From: an uncultured Clostridia bacterium
GTDB lineage: Bacteria > Bacillota > Clostridia > Oscillospirales > Acutalibacteraceae
Reading direction: 5' to 3'
Assembly: GCA_937876375.1 (NCBI GenBank)
Contig: CALEHY010000026.1
Coordinates: forward strand, 1 to 46,522
Length of the DNA stretch: 46,522 bases
In this document: positions 39,794-46,522 of the stretch, piece after piece
Position numbering within the stretch: position 1 is the stretch's first letter
Layout: every line of letters begins with the position of its first letter
Translations under genes and position numbers: made by a program
The notes under the pieces: model-generated
Told to the model about the DNA's origin: nothing
Database searches by the model: none
Seen by the model: the letters and a program-made list of their open reading frames with translations, nothing else

Positions 39794-41032
39794 ATGGATT
39801 TAAAAAGAGTCATTGACCGTAAGGATGACGCTGCACAGTATATGATTGACGAAATCACTCATATCTGTAAGGATTTTGAAAAAAGAGACCCTGGCTCACT
39901 TGGTGAGAAGCAGGCTGTCGAGTATATGGGCGAGGTTTGTCGTGACCTTGGCTGTACCGACATTAAGGTTGAGAGCTTTAAAGAGAATCCTGGCTCATTC
40001 TTTGGCTGGATTTATTTCACTATCACATTCGTATTGCTAGCTATCGTGTGCTTTTTCTTCTGCCCAATCGTATCAGCTGTTCTTATCGTAGCTGGATTGG
40101 CTATTGTTCTTGCTGAGTTCGGCTTTTACAAGAAGCTTGTTGACCCATTCTTCCCAGAAAAGACTGGTCACAATATGACTGCTGTTAAGCCTTGTACTGG
40201 TGAGCTAAAGAGAAGAATTGTGTTCAACGGACACGCTGATGCTGCTTGGGAGTGGCCAGTTAACTATGCACTTGGTGGTGTTGGCTTTGAGGGCCACGCT
40301 ATTATCTGTTTCGCTGGTGCATTCTACTACTTGGCTCTTTCTATCATTTATATTATTCAAAATGGTATCGGCTTTGGTGTAGCTGATGTGTCAACTGGTC
40401 TTGTTAAGGCTGCTCTTATCGGTCTTGTTTTCGTACCATTCGAGATTGGCCTATACTGGATGTGGAACAAGAACAGAATCGTTGATGGCGCTAACGATAA
40501 CCTAACTGGTTGTTATATGGGTATTGCTCTTCTTAAGTATCTTAAGGAAGAGGGTATCGAGCTAGAGAACACAGAGATTGGCGTTATCGCTACTGGCTCA
40601 GAGGAGGCTGGTCTTCGTGGTGCTTATGCTTGGTGTGAGGCTCATCAGGGTGAGTGGCAGGACGTTCCAACATTCATCATCTCATATGATACTATCCATG
40701 ATCCAAAATTCTTGATGGTTAACTATCGTGACCTTAACGGTACTGTTAAGTCTGACAAAGAGGTATCTGATTTGTTCCTAGAGGCTGCACACGAGGTTGA
40801 TGTTCCTATTACAAAGGGTTGGGTTCCACCTCTAGGTGGCGCTACTGACAACGCTGCATTCAATCAGTATGGCTTCCGTTCAACTGGTATCACTGGTCTA
40901 AATCACAAGCTAGAGGATTATTACCATACTCGTCGTGATACATATGACAATATGAACGCAGAGGGTCTTGCTAATTGCTTCGCTGCTACAGTTAAGACAC
41001 TTGAAATGTTCGACAATGGTGCAAAGCAGTAA
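39794..41032 (+). CDS. M28 family zinc peptidase with internal membrane segments, paralogue
   Basis: This 412-residue paralogue of the gene at 36896 has the same architecture. An N-terminal CKDFEKRDPGSLGEKQAVEY segment leads to a first hydrophobic pair (about 70-115), then FNGHADAAWEW (about 141-151) and a second hydrophobic pair (about 165-220). GANDNLTG, GSEEAGLRG, SYDTIHD and HKLEDYYHTRRD follow. The metal ligands are present. The two copies conserve sequence around the metal site more than in the helices. AGGAGG lies 7 bases upstream. The role is unknown. Confidence 0.86.
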   Translation: MDLKRVIDRKDDAAQYMIDEITHICKDFEKRDPGSLGEKQAVEYMGEVCRDLGCTDIKVESFKENPGSFFGWIYFTITFVLLAIVCFFFCPIVSAVLIVAGLAIVLAEFGFYKKLVDPFFPEKTGHNMTAVKPCTGELKRRIVFNGHADAAWEWPVNYALGGVGFEGHAIICFAGAFYYLALSIIYIIQNGIGFGVADVSTGLVKAALIGLVFVPFEIGLYWMWNKNRIVDGANDNLTGCYMGIALLKYLKEEGIELENTEIGVIATGSEEAGLRGAYAWCEAHQGEWQDVPTFIISYDTIHDPKFLMVNYRDLNGTVKSDKEVSDLFLEAAHEVDVPITKGWVPPLGGATDNAAFNQYGFRSTGITGLNHKLEDYYHTRRDTYDNMNAEGLANCFAATVKTLEMFDNGAKQ

Positions 41033-41044
41033 ATTGTAAACATA

Positions 41045-41077
41045 AAAAGGGTGTATTTAATACACCCTTTTATTTTT
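41045..41077 (+). terminator. Terminator of the second M28 gene
   Basis: AAAAGGGTGTA pairs with TACACCCTTTT around TTTAA, followed by ATTTTTG. Confidence 0.9.
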
Positions 41078-41081
41078 GCTC

Positions 41082-41110
41082 TTGACTTTATATTTTAATG
41101 CATTTATAAT
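41082..41110 (+). promoter_or_regulatory. Promoter of a small membrane protein gene
   Basis: TTGACT (41082-41087), a 17-bp spacer and TATAAT (41105-41110). Confidence 0.88.
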
Positions 41111-41138
41111 ATAGGTAAGCAAAAAGGAGGTCTGTATC

Positions 41139-41405
41139 ATGGACTTTAAGAAGATTTTTAAGATTATTAGTGTTATCGTTGCTCTAGTTGGCTTGGCTGC
41201 AGCTGCTTATGTTGCTATTCAAAAGCTCACAGCTAAGAAGGAGCCAGAGTATTTTGATGACAATGAGTTCTTCGAGTGCGACAACGATATCGAAATCGTT
41301 GAGGTTAAGGAAGAGGAAGCTGTTGTAGAAGAAGCTCCTGTAGAGGAAGCACCAAAGAAGAAGGCTGCACCAAAAAAGAAGAAGGCAGCGAAAAAAGCAG
41401 AATAA
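41139..41405 (+). CDS. Small membrane protein with acidic segment and Lys/Ala-rich tail
   Basis: This 88-residue protein has one N-terminal transmembrane helix (about 8-28), then an acidic stretch (EYFDDNEFFECDND to EEEAVVEEAPVEEAP, about 38-70). It ends in a strongly basic tail, KKKAAPKKKKAAKKAE. The helix starts after a few basic residues, which suggests either a short anchor with the tail in the cytoplasm or an uncleaved signal. No family was recognised. The tail resembles histone-like Lys/Ala repeats and could bind nucleic acid or teichoic acids. It is a single-gene transcript with its own promoter, AAGGAGG site and terminator. Confidence 0.8.
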   Translation: MDFKKIFKIISVIVALVGLAAAAYVAIQKLTAKKEPEYFDDNEFFECDNDIEIVEVKEEEAVVEEAPVEEAPKKKAAPKKKKAAKKAE

Positions 41406-41412
41406 TGCTAGA

Positions 41413-41442
41413 TTAAGTGGCTTTTTGCCACTTAATTTTTTT
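41413..41442 (+). terminator. Terminator of the small membrane protein gene
   Basis: TTAAGTGGC pairs with GCCACTTAA around TTTTT, followed by seven T. Confidence 0.93.
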
Positions 41443-41458
41443 GTATGGAGTTGATAAA

Positions 41459-42301
41459 ATGTATTCATCTGGATTAGTGCTTGAGGGTGGTGGCACTAGA
41501 GCGATTTACACCTCTGGTGTGCTCGATGCTTTTATTGAAGAGGGCATAGAGTTCCCATATGTTATCGGCGTGTCTGCTGGTAGCTGTAATGGTGTGTCCT
41601 TTATTGGCAAATGTCATCGTCGTCAGCACGATATTACTATTAATTATTGCAATGACAAGAGATATATGAGCTTGCAGTCTATGGTTAAGAATGGCGAGTA
41701 TCTAAACACTGATTGGATATTTGGTGAGCTCAGCTACGATTTGTGTCCGCTTGACTATGACACTTATGAAAAGAGTGGCTCCGTTATGTGTGCTGTTGTT
41801 ACTAATGCTGCCACTGGCAAGGCAGAGTATATGTACCCAAAGGGAGCATTCCGTGATGGTTGCCCAGAGCTAGAGGCATCTTGCTGTCTGCCTGGTGCTA
41901 CAAAGGGTATCGTTATTGGTGACCAGCTGTATTTTGATGGTGGCTTGGTCGACTCAATCCCACTTGAGCGTGCGCTTGAGGATGGGTGTCAAAAATGTGT
42001 CGTTATCCTAACACAGCATAAGGGATATCAAAAAAAGCCGACCTCCAGTCGACTTGTAAAGTTGTTTAAAAAATATCCTCTTGTTGCTGAGGCTGTTAAG
42101 AATAGACACAATGAGTACAACGCCCAGCTAGAGTATGTTTACTCTATGCAGGAGCAGGGACTAGCCTATGTTATTCAGCCAAATGCACCACTTGGCGCTA
42201 GCACATTAGAGAAAGATTTGTCCAAGCTAGAGGCAATCTATCAGCTAGGCTACAAGCAGGGCAAACAACACGCCCAAGCAGTAAAGGATTATCTAAAGTG
42301 A
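41459..42301 (+). CDS. Patatin-like phospholipase family protein
   Basis: This 280-residue protein of the YjjU/RssA-type patatin group is a probable lipid acyl hydrolase. The oxyanion loop LEGGGTRAIYTSGVLDAF is near residue 8. The nucleophile elbow GVSAGSCNG (G-x-S-x-G, about 40-48) and the catalytic Asp in FDGGLVDSIP (about 160) are intact. There is no signal peptide, so it acts in the cytoplasm. ATG 41459 with GGAG upstream is chosen over 41417, which lies inside the preceding terminator. Confidence 0.9.
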   Translation: MYSSGLVLEGGGTRAIYTSGVLDAFIEEGIEFPYVIGVSAGSCNGVSFIGKCHRRQHDITINYCNDKRYMSLQSMVKNGEYLNTDWIFGELSYDLCPLDYDTYEKSGSVMCAVVTNAATGKAEYMYPKGAFRDGCPELEASCCLPGATKGIVIGDQLYFDGGLVDSIPLERALEDGCQKCVVILTQHKGYQKKPTSSRLVKLFKKYPLVAEAVKNRHNEYNAQLEYVYSMQEQGLAYVIQPNAPLGASTLEKDLSKLEAIYQLGYKQGKQHAQAVKDYLK

Positions 42302-42355
42302 AGTTTTTGCTAGGGCAAAAAGTTAACGATGAAAATGCCTACACATAGTGAAGAG

Positions 42356-42441
42356 ATAATCTTCGATTATCATTAATGGTCTGCTACGCAACTATAATGG
42401 GTATGGGCAGTGCCCGTCCTTAACGCAATGCATAGCATTGC
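42356..42441. repeat. Cluster of three short perfect hairpins
   Basis: ATAATC-TTC-GATTAT (42356-42370), GGGC-AGT-GCCC (42405-42415) and GCAATGC-ATA-GCATTGC (42425-42441) follow each other, with a TGC-TAC-GCA motif at 42382. It is a non-coding, palindromic intergenic element like others in the window. The rest of 42302-42481 shows nothing else. Confidence 0.6.
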
Positions 42442-42481
42442 CCTTAATGAACGAAGCTATCTTTATTGTTCATTTTTAAAC

Positions 42482-42515
42482 AAAAGGCTACCAAGTTGTT
42501 TCTTGGTAGCCTTTT
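42482..42515. terminator. Bidirectional terminator between patatin and SPFH genes
   Basis: AAAAGGCTACCAAG pairs with CTTGGTAGCCTTTT around TTGTTT. A and T tracts at both ends serve the convergent genes. Confidence 0.88.
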
Positions 42516-42522
42516 ATTGTTG

Positions 42523-43419
42523 TTAGTTATTTGACTTGTCGTTCTTATCTGATTTGCCTACAATATCAGAAAAATTAACGAATGTACCAGTTGAGCCACT
42601 AACTTTTGGTAGCTCACCATTCCACTTTTGTACAGCCTCGTAGTTGATAACCTTGTCGCTGAGTGACTGGTTGAGTAGCTGGTTTGCTTTTGCAGCAGCC
42701 TTTGCCTCGATTAGTGTAGCGTCTGCTGTTGCCTTTGCAGCAATGGTCTTCTTTTCAGCAGCTGCTTGAGCCTCGATGATTGTCTGCTCTTTTTCTGTTT
42801 CTGCCTTTAGCTTGTTCTGCTCTGCTACCTGCTTTGCCTCGATAGCTGCATTTAGCTCTGCAGAGAAATTAAAGTTTACGATATTGATATCCTCAACGAA
42901 AATACCTTGCTTGTTTAGCTTTTCGTTGATGCTCTGGATAATTTCTGATGATAGTGATGCTCTGTTGGTGATGCATTCTTCAGCAGAATACTTTGCCATA
43001 ACAGCCTTTAGCACTTCGTTTGTTGCTGGTGTAACGAGTGTGTCCTCATATGTTCTGCCAACATTCTTGATGATATAGTAGCTCTTTGCAGCGTCAACAC
43101 GGTAGTTAACTGCTAGCTCTGTGTTAACCTGCTGTAGGTCCTTTGTTGAGCCATCTGTGTCAACTGTTAGCTTAACAATTCTGTTGTCGATTTTTGTAAC
43201 CTTCTGCCAAGGTGCCTTAAAATGCAATCCTTCCTGTAGCACATTAGTGCTAACCTTACCGAATGTTGTAATTACACCGGTATGACCAGCCTGTACAACA
43301 GTGATTGAAGTTGCCAAGCAGATAGCGATGAGCACAGCGATTACACAAGCGATAATTGTCTTTTTCTTGTTCTTGTCATCGATAACGATGGCTGTCTTTA
43401 CATTTTTTGTGTTTTTCAT
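42523..43419 (-). CDS. SPFH/prohibitin family membrane protein
   Basis: This 298-residue protein has one N-terminal transmembrane helix (about 22-42), an SPFH domain and a coiled coil. The SPFH part (about 45-200) has VQAGHTGVITTFGKVS, LHFKAPW and ELAVNYRVD. The alanine/glutamate-rich coiled coil runs from about 200 to 255, with repeats such as QAAAEKKTIAAKATADATL. It resembles prohibitin/HflC proteins that scaffold membrane proteases or microdomains. The start at 43419 is preferred over an ATG 9 bases upstream because that ATG overlaps the AAAAGGA ribosome site. It has its own promoter. Confidence 0.88.
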   Translation of the reverse strand: MKNTKNVKTAIVIDDKNKKKTIIACVIAVLIAICLATSITVVQAGHTGVITTFGKVSTNVLQEGLHFKAPWQKVTKIDNRIVKLTVDTDGSTKDLQQVNTELAVNYRVDAAKSYYIIKNVGRTYEDTLVTPATNEVLKAVMAKYSAEECITNRASLSSEIIQSINEKLNKQGIFVEDINIVNFNFSAELNAAIEAKQVAEQNKLKAETEKEQTIIEAQAAAEKKTIAAKATADATLIEAKAAAKANQLLNQSLSDKVINYEAVQKWNGELPKVSGSTGTFVNFSDIVGKSDKNDKSNN

Positions 43420-43454
43420 AATATTCATCCTTTTCTTTTTATCACTTTAATTTA

Positions 43455-43483
43455 TTTATATCACTATTTTTATTTCTAGTCAA
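43455..43483 (-). promoter_or_regulatory. Promoter of the SPFH gene
   Basis: On the minus strand, TTGACT (43478-43483), a 17-bp spacer and TATAAA (43455-43460). Confidence 0.75.
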
Positions 43484-43501
43484 TATATCTGATAGCAAAA
43501 C

Positions 43502-43538
43502 AAAAAGCACCCTTACTGTTATAGTAGGGGTGCTTTAA
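43502..43538 (-). terminator. Terminator of rpsT
   Basis: On the minus strand AAAGCACCCCTACT pairs with AGTAAGGGTGCTTT with one mismatch, followed by TTGTTTTG. It lies 17 bases past the rpsT stop codon. Confidence 0.88.
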
Positions 43539-43554
43539 ATGTCTTGTTAAATAA

Positions 43555-43812
43555 TTAAGCCTTGTTTGCCTTTGTTACAAGATTGCTCTTCTTTCTAGCA
43601 GCACAATTCTTGTGGATAAGGTTCTTCTGTGCAGCCTGATCAATCTTCTTGATTGCGTCCTTAACAACCTCGTCCTTGTTCTCAGCGTTAGCATCGATAG
43701 CAGCGTTAGCCTTCTTGATAGCTGTCTTTAGAGCTGTGTTGCGAGCCTTGTTGTTAGCAGCCTTTGTTGCGTTAACCTTAACTCTCTTCTTTGCTGACTT
43801 AATGTTTGCCAT
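43555..43812 (-). CDS. rpsT: 30S ribosomal protein S20
   Basis: This 85-residue basic, helical protein binds 16S rRNA early in assembly. The sequence MANIKSAKKRVKVNATKAANN opens as in S20 and ends with NLIHKNCAARKKSNL. AAAAGGAGTG lies 9 bases upstream. It is divergent from gpr, as in B. subtilis and many spore-formers. A leader of about 70 nt contains a small GGGC-GTAT-GCCC hairpin (43848-43859). Confidence 0.96.
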   Translation of the reverse strand: MANIKSAKKRVKVNATKAANNKARNTALKTAIKKANAAIDANAENKDEVVKDAIKKIDQAAQKNLIHKNCAARKKSNLVTKANKA

Positions 43813-43883
43813 GTCTTTTCACTCCTTTTACGAGAAAATAGGTATAAGGGCATACGCCCAGTTTGTTTTCTAATTGCTGAATT

Positions 43884-43912
43884 ATATTATCACACCTTGC
43901 AAAAAATTGCAA
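43884..43912 (-). promoter_or_regulatory. Promoter of rpsT
   Basis: On the minus strand, TTGCAA (43907-43912), a 17-bp spacer and TAATAT (43884-43889). Confidence 0.7.
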
Positions 43913-43972
43913 GCATTTTTTTATTTTTGGGCATACTTTTATTGAAAATAGTGCAAAAATGGGGCATTTCCA

Positions 43973-44797
43973 GTGAAAAATAATACAGATTTAGCATTTG
44001 ATAGCGTAAAAACATACGAAAATAGCGATATTGAGGGCGTTCTTGTCGATGAGGATGATTTTGTGACAACTGTTAGGGTTGTCAGCGATATCGGTGCCCA
44101 GCATATTGGCAAGCCTGTCGGAACATATATCACTCTGCGACTTAATTCTATCGCTAATGATATGTCGTCGTTCGATAGTGGCGTTAGCTTGATTTCATCA
44201 TCTTTGTCATCGCTTTTGCCAGATGGTATGACCTCTGTCCTTGTTATAGGTCTTGGCAACGATAGGATTACTGCCGACTCGCTTGGACCACTTGTGTCAA
44301 CCTTTGTCCTTGCAACTCGTCATATGGTTGGTGATTTGCAATTATCGACCTCGTTCGACAATTTGTTCCCAGTGTCTGTTGTGTCTGCTGGTGTCCTTGG
44401 TGAAACTGGTATCGAGTCTGCCGAAATTGTGAAGGGGATAGTGTCCCAAATTAGTCCATCCTGTGTCATCGTTGTTGATGCCCTGGCGTCTACCTCTGCT
44501 GATCGACTAGGCACGACTGTTCAGCTGTCCGACACTGGTATATCACCTGGCTCTGGTGTCGGCAATCATCGTCACGAGATATCTCTTGCTACTGTTGGCG
44601 TGCCAGTCATTTCTGTTGGTATACCTACTGTTGTTCGCACCTCTGTCATTAGTGGAAAATCTAGCGATAATTCTTTTGTCACTCCTAGAGAGATTGACCG
44701 TATATCCCATCAGGGTGCAAAACTTATCGGTATGGGTATTAACACTTGCTTCCAAAGGGATTTGACCACTGCTGAGATTTTGTCTCTATTGGGATAA
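43973..44797 (+). CDS. gpr: Germination protease GPR
   Basis: This 274-residue endopeptidase degrades small acid-soluble spore proteins during germination. Family segments include VLVIGLGNDRITADSLGP (about 86-103), VVSAGVLGETGIESAEIV, VIVVDALASTSADRLGTT and SDTGISPGSGVGNHR, the last carrying conserved residues of peptidase family A25. The start is GTG, since the in-frame ATG alternative upstream ends at once. GGGG lies 8 bases before it. The usual order rpsT-gpr-spoIIP supports the call. A CATACT (43932-43937) upstream weakly resembles a forespore sigma factor -10. Confidence 0.94.
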   Translation: MKNNTDLAFDSVKTYENSDIEGVLVDEDDFVTTVRVVSDIGAQHIGKPVGTYITLRLNSIANDMSSFDSGVSLISSSLSSLLPDGMTSVLVIGLGNDRITADSLGPLVSTFVLATRHMVGDLQLSTSFDNLFPVSVVSAGVLGETGIESAEIVKGIVSQISPSCVIVVDALASTSADRLGTTVQLSDTGISPGSGVGNHRHEISLATVGVPVISVGIPTVVRTSVISGKSSDNSFVTPREIDRISHQGAKLIGMGINTCFQRDLTTAEILSLLG

Positions 44798-44853
44798 TCC
44801 CATTCGTCACCACATATATATAATGTATATTAATTATATATTATGGTGTTATT

Positions 44854-46002
44854 ATGAAAAGAAATATTATTAATAATATAGTTACTATTATATCATTTAT
44901 ATGCTGTATCCTTGTGTGTACTAATTTGCCACAATCAATGCGTCCGTTCTTTTCGTCATTATCGTACACATTGGTAGCTCTGTCATCTCCAGTCGATACA
45001 GCTAATAAGCTAAAGGAAAAACTTTCATCTGATATTCCTACTGCTAAGGTTGATAATACTACTACGACGTCACAACAGACCGAGCCAGTGATGAATCCTA
45101 TCGTTTCAAAGGACAGCGATGACGATAGTACCATCACGGACGTGCCAAAGGATATTCGACAGCTTATGAAGGAAGCAAAATCTTCGACTAGCAAGTCAAA
45201 ATCTATTGGCAAAACCTCTGAAGAGCCGTATCAGGGTGGTGGCACAATAGTGTCCTATAATGATTTGCAGGTCCAAAGCAAGATCCCATCATCGTTTTAC
45301 AAGCTGAATATTAAAAAATTGCTTAATGAGGATTGCAAATTATCCATTGATGACAAGACGAAACCTACCATCCTTGTTTATCATTCTCATACCACAGAGG
45401 CGTATTCTATGCTTGACGTCGGTTATTATATGAAATCCGACTCACGGTCTAATGATCCAGCACGCAATATGGTGCGAGTCGGAGATGAGCTCGTTCGGTA
45501 TCTTGAAAAGGCTGGGTTTAATGTCATTCACGATACCGATATTCACGATAAGGATTACAACGCTTCGTATGATAGCTCTCGTGTTAGTATGGAGAAATAT
45601 CTCGAGCAGTATCCATCTATCGACGTCACGATTGACGTTCATCGTGACGATATTACATATAGCAACAAGACAAAAGTCAAGCCGACAGCAACCGTCCTTG
45701 GCAAAAAGGCAGCTCGTATGATGATTATCTCTGGCTGTGAATATGGCTGTGTATCCAATTTTCCGGATTGGGAGCATAATCTGCGATTTAATCTCCAAGT
45801 GCAGAACAAGGTCAATGAGTTATATCCTGACCTAATGCGACCTATTTATTTTGCAGAGCGAAAGTATAATATGTTCGAAACGCATTATTCGTTCCTGCTA
45901 GAGATTGGCACGGACGCAAACACCTTGGACGAGGCTTGCTATTCTGCTCGTCTGTTCGGCAAGGCTCTTGGCGATTTGCTTAATGAGAAATATGTAAAAT
46001 AA
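44854..46002 (+). CDS. spoIIP: Stage II sporulation protein P
   Basis: This 382-residue membrane-anchored peptidoglycan hydrolase is required for engulfment together with SpoIID and SpoIIM. It has one N-terminal transmembrane segment (about 5-27) and a Ser/Thr/Lys-rich linker (about 50-150). The catalytic amidase/endopeptidase domain follows, with ILVYHSHTTEAYS (about 170), VTIDVHRDD (about 268) and FLLEIGTDANTLDEA near the C-terminus, which supply the metal-binding His and Glu. It follows gpr, as in other sporulating Firmicutes. The ribosome site is weak. Confidence 0.93.
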   Translation: MKRNIINNIVTIISFICCILVCTNLPQSMRPFFSSLSYTLVALSSPVDTANKLKEKLSSDIPTAKVDNTTTTSQQTEPVMNPIVSKDSDDDSTITDVPKDIRQLMKEAKSSTSKSKSIGKTSEEPYQGGGTIVSYNDLQVQSKIPSSFYKLNIKKLLNEDCKLSIDDKTKPTILVYHSHTTEAYSMLDVGYYMKSDSRSNDPARNMVRVGDELVRYLEKAGFNVIHDTDIHDKDYNASYDSSRVSMEKYLEQYPSIDVTIDVHRDDITYSNKTKVKPTATVLGKKAARMMIISGCEYGCVSNFPDWEHNLRFNLQVQNKVNELYPDLMRPIYFAERKYNMFETHYSFLLEIGTDANTLDEACYSARLFGKALGDLLNEKYVK

Positions 46003-46013
46003 GAGATGATTAA

Positions 46014-46241
46014 ATGACCAAACCAGTTCGTTGCATTTTGTTCCTATCTACTATAGTATTTATAATAGGTATTATTATAGCTTATTATAATACTAGCTCC
46101 CTTGGATATGACAACGCTAATATATTATCCTTTAATAATGAGGGGATATATGTCTTTGATATGTCTGTTAGATATAGTGATATAGCCTATTTTATAAATA
46201 TTATTAAAAAATTTATACCTAAATATTCTATCGCTATATAA
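46014..46241 (+). CDS. Small membrane protein downstream of spoIIP
   Basis: This 75-residue protein has an N-terminal hydrophobic segment (about 6-25), an extracytoplasmic-looking Asn/Tyr-rich middle and a Lys-containing C-terminal segment, IKKFIPKYSIAI. No family was recognised. It begins 12 bases after the spoIIP stop in the same direction, so it may be co-expressed in sporulation. AGAGATGA upstream is a modest ribosome site. Its AT-rich codon use leaves some doubt that it is a gene. Confidence 0.5.
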   Translation: MTKPVRCILFLSTIVFIIGIIIAYYNTSSLGYDNANILSFNNEGIYVFDMSVRYSDIAYFINIIKKFIPKYSIAI

Positions 46242-46247
46242 TGTGTT

Positions 46248-46275
46248 TTGACACTATTTTTATCACAATTATACA
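46248..46275 (+). promoter_or_regulatory. Possible distal promoter of the rRNA operon
   Basis: TTGACA (46248-46253), a 16-bp spacer and TATACA (46270-46275), about 150 bases upstream of a better promoter. Tandem promoters are common for rRNA operons. Confidence 0.45.
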
Positions 46276-46391
46276 ACATATGGTATATCGCTAGACACTT
46301 GTCGACAAAATGTGGTGGAAATGCCTATTATAGTGAAAAAAGACACACACGGCAGTGTTTTAAAAACGCTAAAATTTTTTCAAAAAAAGTG

Positions 46392-46420
46392 TTGACTTTT
46401 GTATTTGGATTTGGTATTAT
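46392..46420 (+). promoter_or_regulatory. Main rRNA operon promoter
   Basis: TTGACT (46392-46397), a 17-bp spacer and TATTAT (46415-46420), preceded by A/T tracts (46371-46388) that resemble an UP element. Confidence 0.8.
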
Positions 46421-46426
46421 GGCTAA

Positions 46427-46522
46427 GCCGTCACGAAAGAGGACATAACGAAACCTCTTGAGTACAGCATTTAGGACCTTGAAAATTAAACAACGAAGAA
46501 AAGGAACCCGATTTAATTTAAG
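46427..46522 (+). promoter_or_regulatory. Leader of an rRNA operon, 16S gene outside the window
   Basis: The last 96 bases hold no ORF. They contain the CCTTGAAAATTAAACAACG sequence typical of clostridial 16S precursor leaders and a purine-rich stretch. The 16S gene is inferred to follow beyond the right edge. Confidence 0.7.

Noticed and set aside
46248..46448. 66-codon ORF at the right edge
   Set aside because: It spans the rRNA promoters and leader, so it is not expected to be translated.
1..46522. CRISPR arrays, prophage or conjugative modules
   Set aside because: No regularly spaced repeats with unique spacers, integrase, capsid or relaxase genes were found anywhere in the window.

Overview
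The window looks like chromosomal DNA of a low-to-moderate GC Gram-positive anaerobe of class Clostridia, probably near the Oscillospiraceae/Ruminococcaceae. The support is the rpsT-gpr-spoIIP sporulation block, ferredoxin-rich enzymes, DUF4250, many TTGACA-17-TATAAT promoters with U-tailed terminators, and AGGAGG ribosome sites. Species cannot be named from sequence reading alone. Gene functions come from motif recognition without database searches; promoter and transcript ends are inferred.

Layout. 1-90 holds the 3' end of a tRNA-Gly. 202-7141 is a purine salvage block: xpt, a BMP lipoprotein, a double-ATPase ABC protein, two permeases, hpt and a membrane protein. 7164-7379 is a MITE-like repeat. 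7465-10347 is trkA-trkH (K+ uptake). 10435-13277 is a TrpXYZ-like ABC transporter. 13330-15938 holds a YeiH-like exporter, DUF4250, radC and an iron-sulfur flavoprotein. 16096-17096 is rpsF-ssb-rpsR, facing an alpha-L-fucosidase. 18753-30003 is a glutamine hub: glnA behind a promoter-proximal terminator, then carA-carB and a five-gene split glutamate synthase. 30151-31202 has a PNPOx-like flavoprotein, tRNA-Tyr, tRNA-Thr and a degenerate tRNA-Tyr remnant. 31265-35330 holds asnB and a nitroreductase-GDPD-PqqD-FakA-domain operon. 35323-35514 is a large cruciform repeat. 35582-41032 has DUF1015 and two paralogous membrane M28 peptidases separated by an accessory island. 41139-46241 holds a small membrane protein, a patatin, an SPFH protein, rpsT, gpr, spoIIP and a small membrane protein. 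46248-46522 is the promoter and leader of an rRNA operon whose 16S gene lies beyond the window.

The most striking find is in the island at 39082-39394, with no gene longer than 24 codons. Two convergent consensus promoters drive RNAs that meet at one bidirectional terminator. The minus-strand RNA encodes a 23-residue hydrophobic peptide with a strong ribosome site beside a stem-loop. The plus-strand RNA carries a near-copy of a 10-nt repeat whose complement lies in the 5' leader of the peptide mRNA. This is the layout of par/Fst-type type I toxin-antitoxin loci, with an unrelated-looking, very short peptide. Three near-identical 22-bp repeats flank it and a neighbouring MITE.

A second theme is that most genes between 18.9 and 33.1 kb make or use glutamine (glnA, carAB, split GOGAT, asnB). 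A third is the dense population of short triloop hairpins and MITE-like elements in the intergenic spaces.
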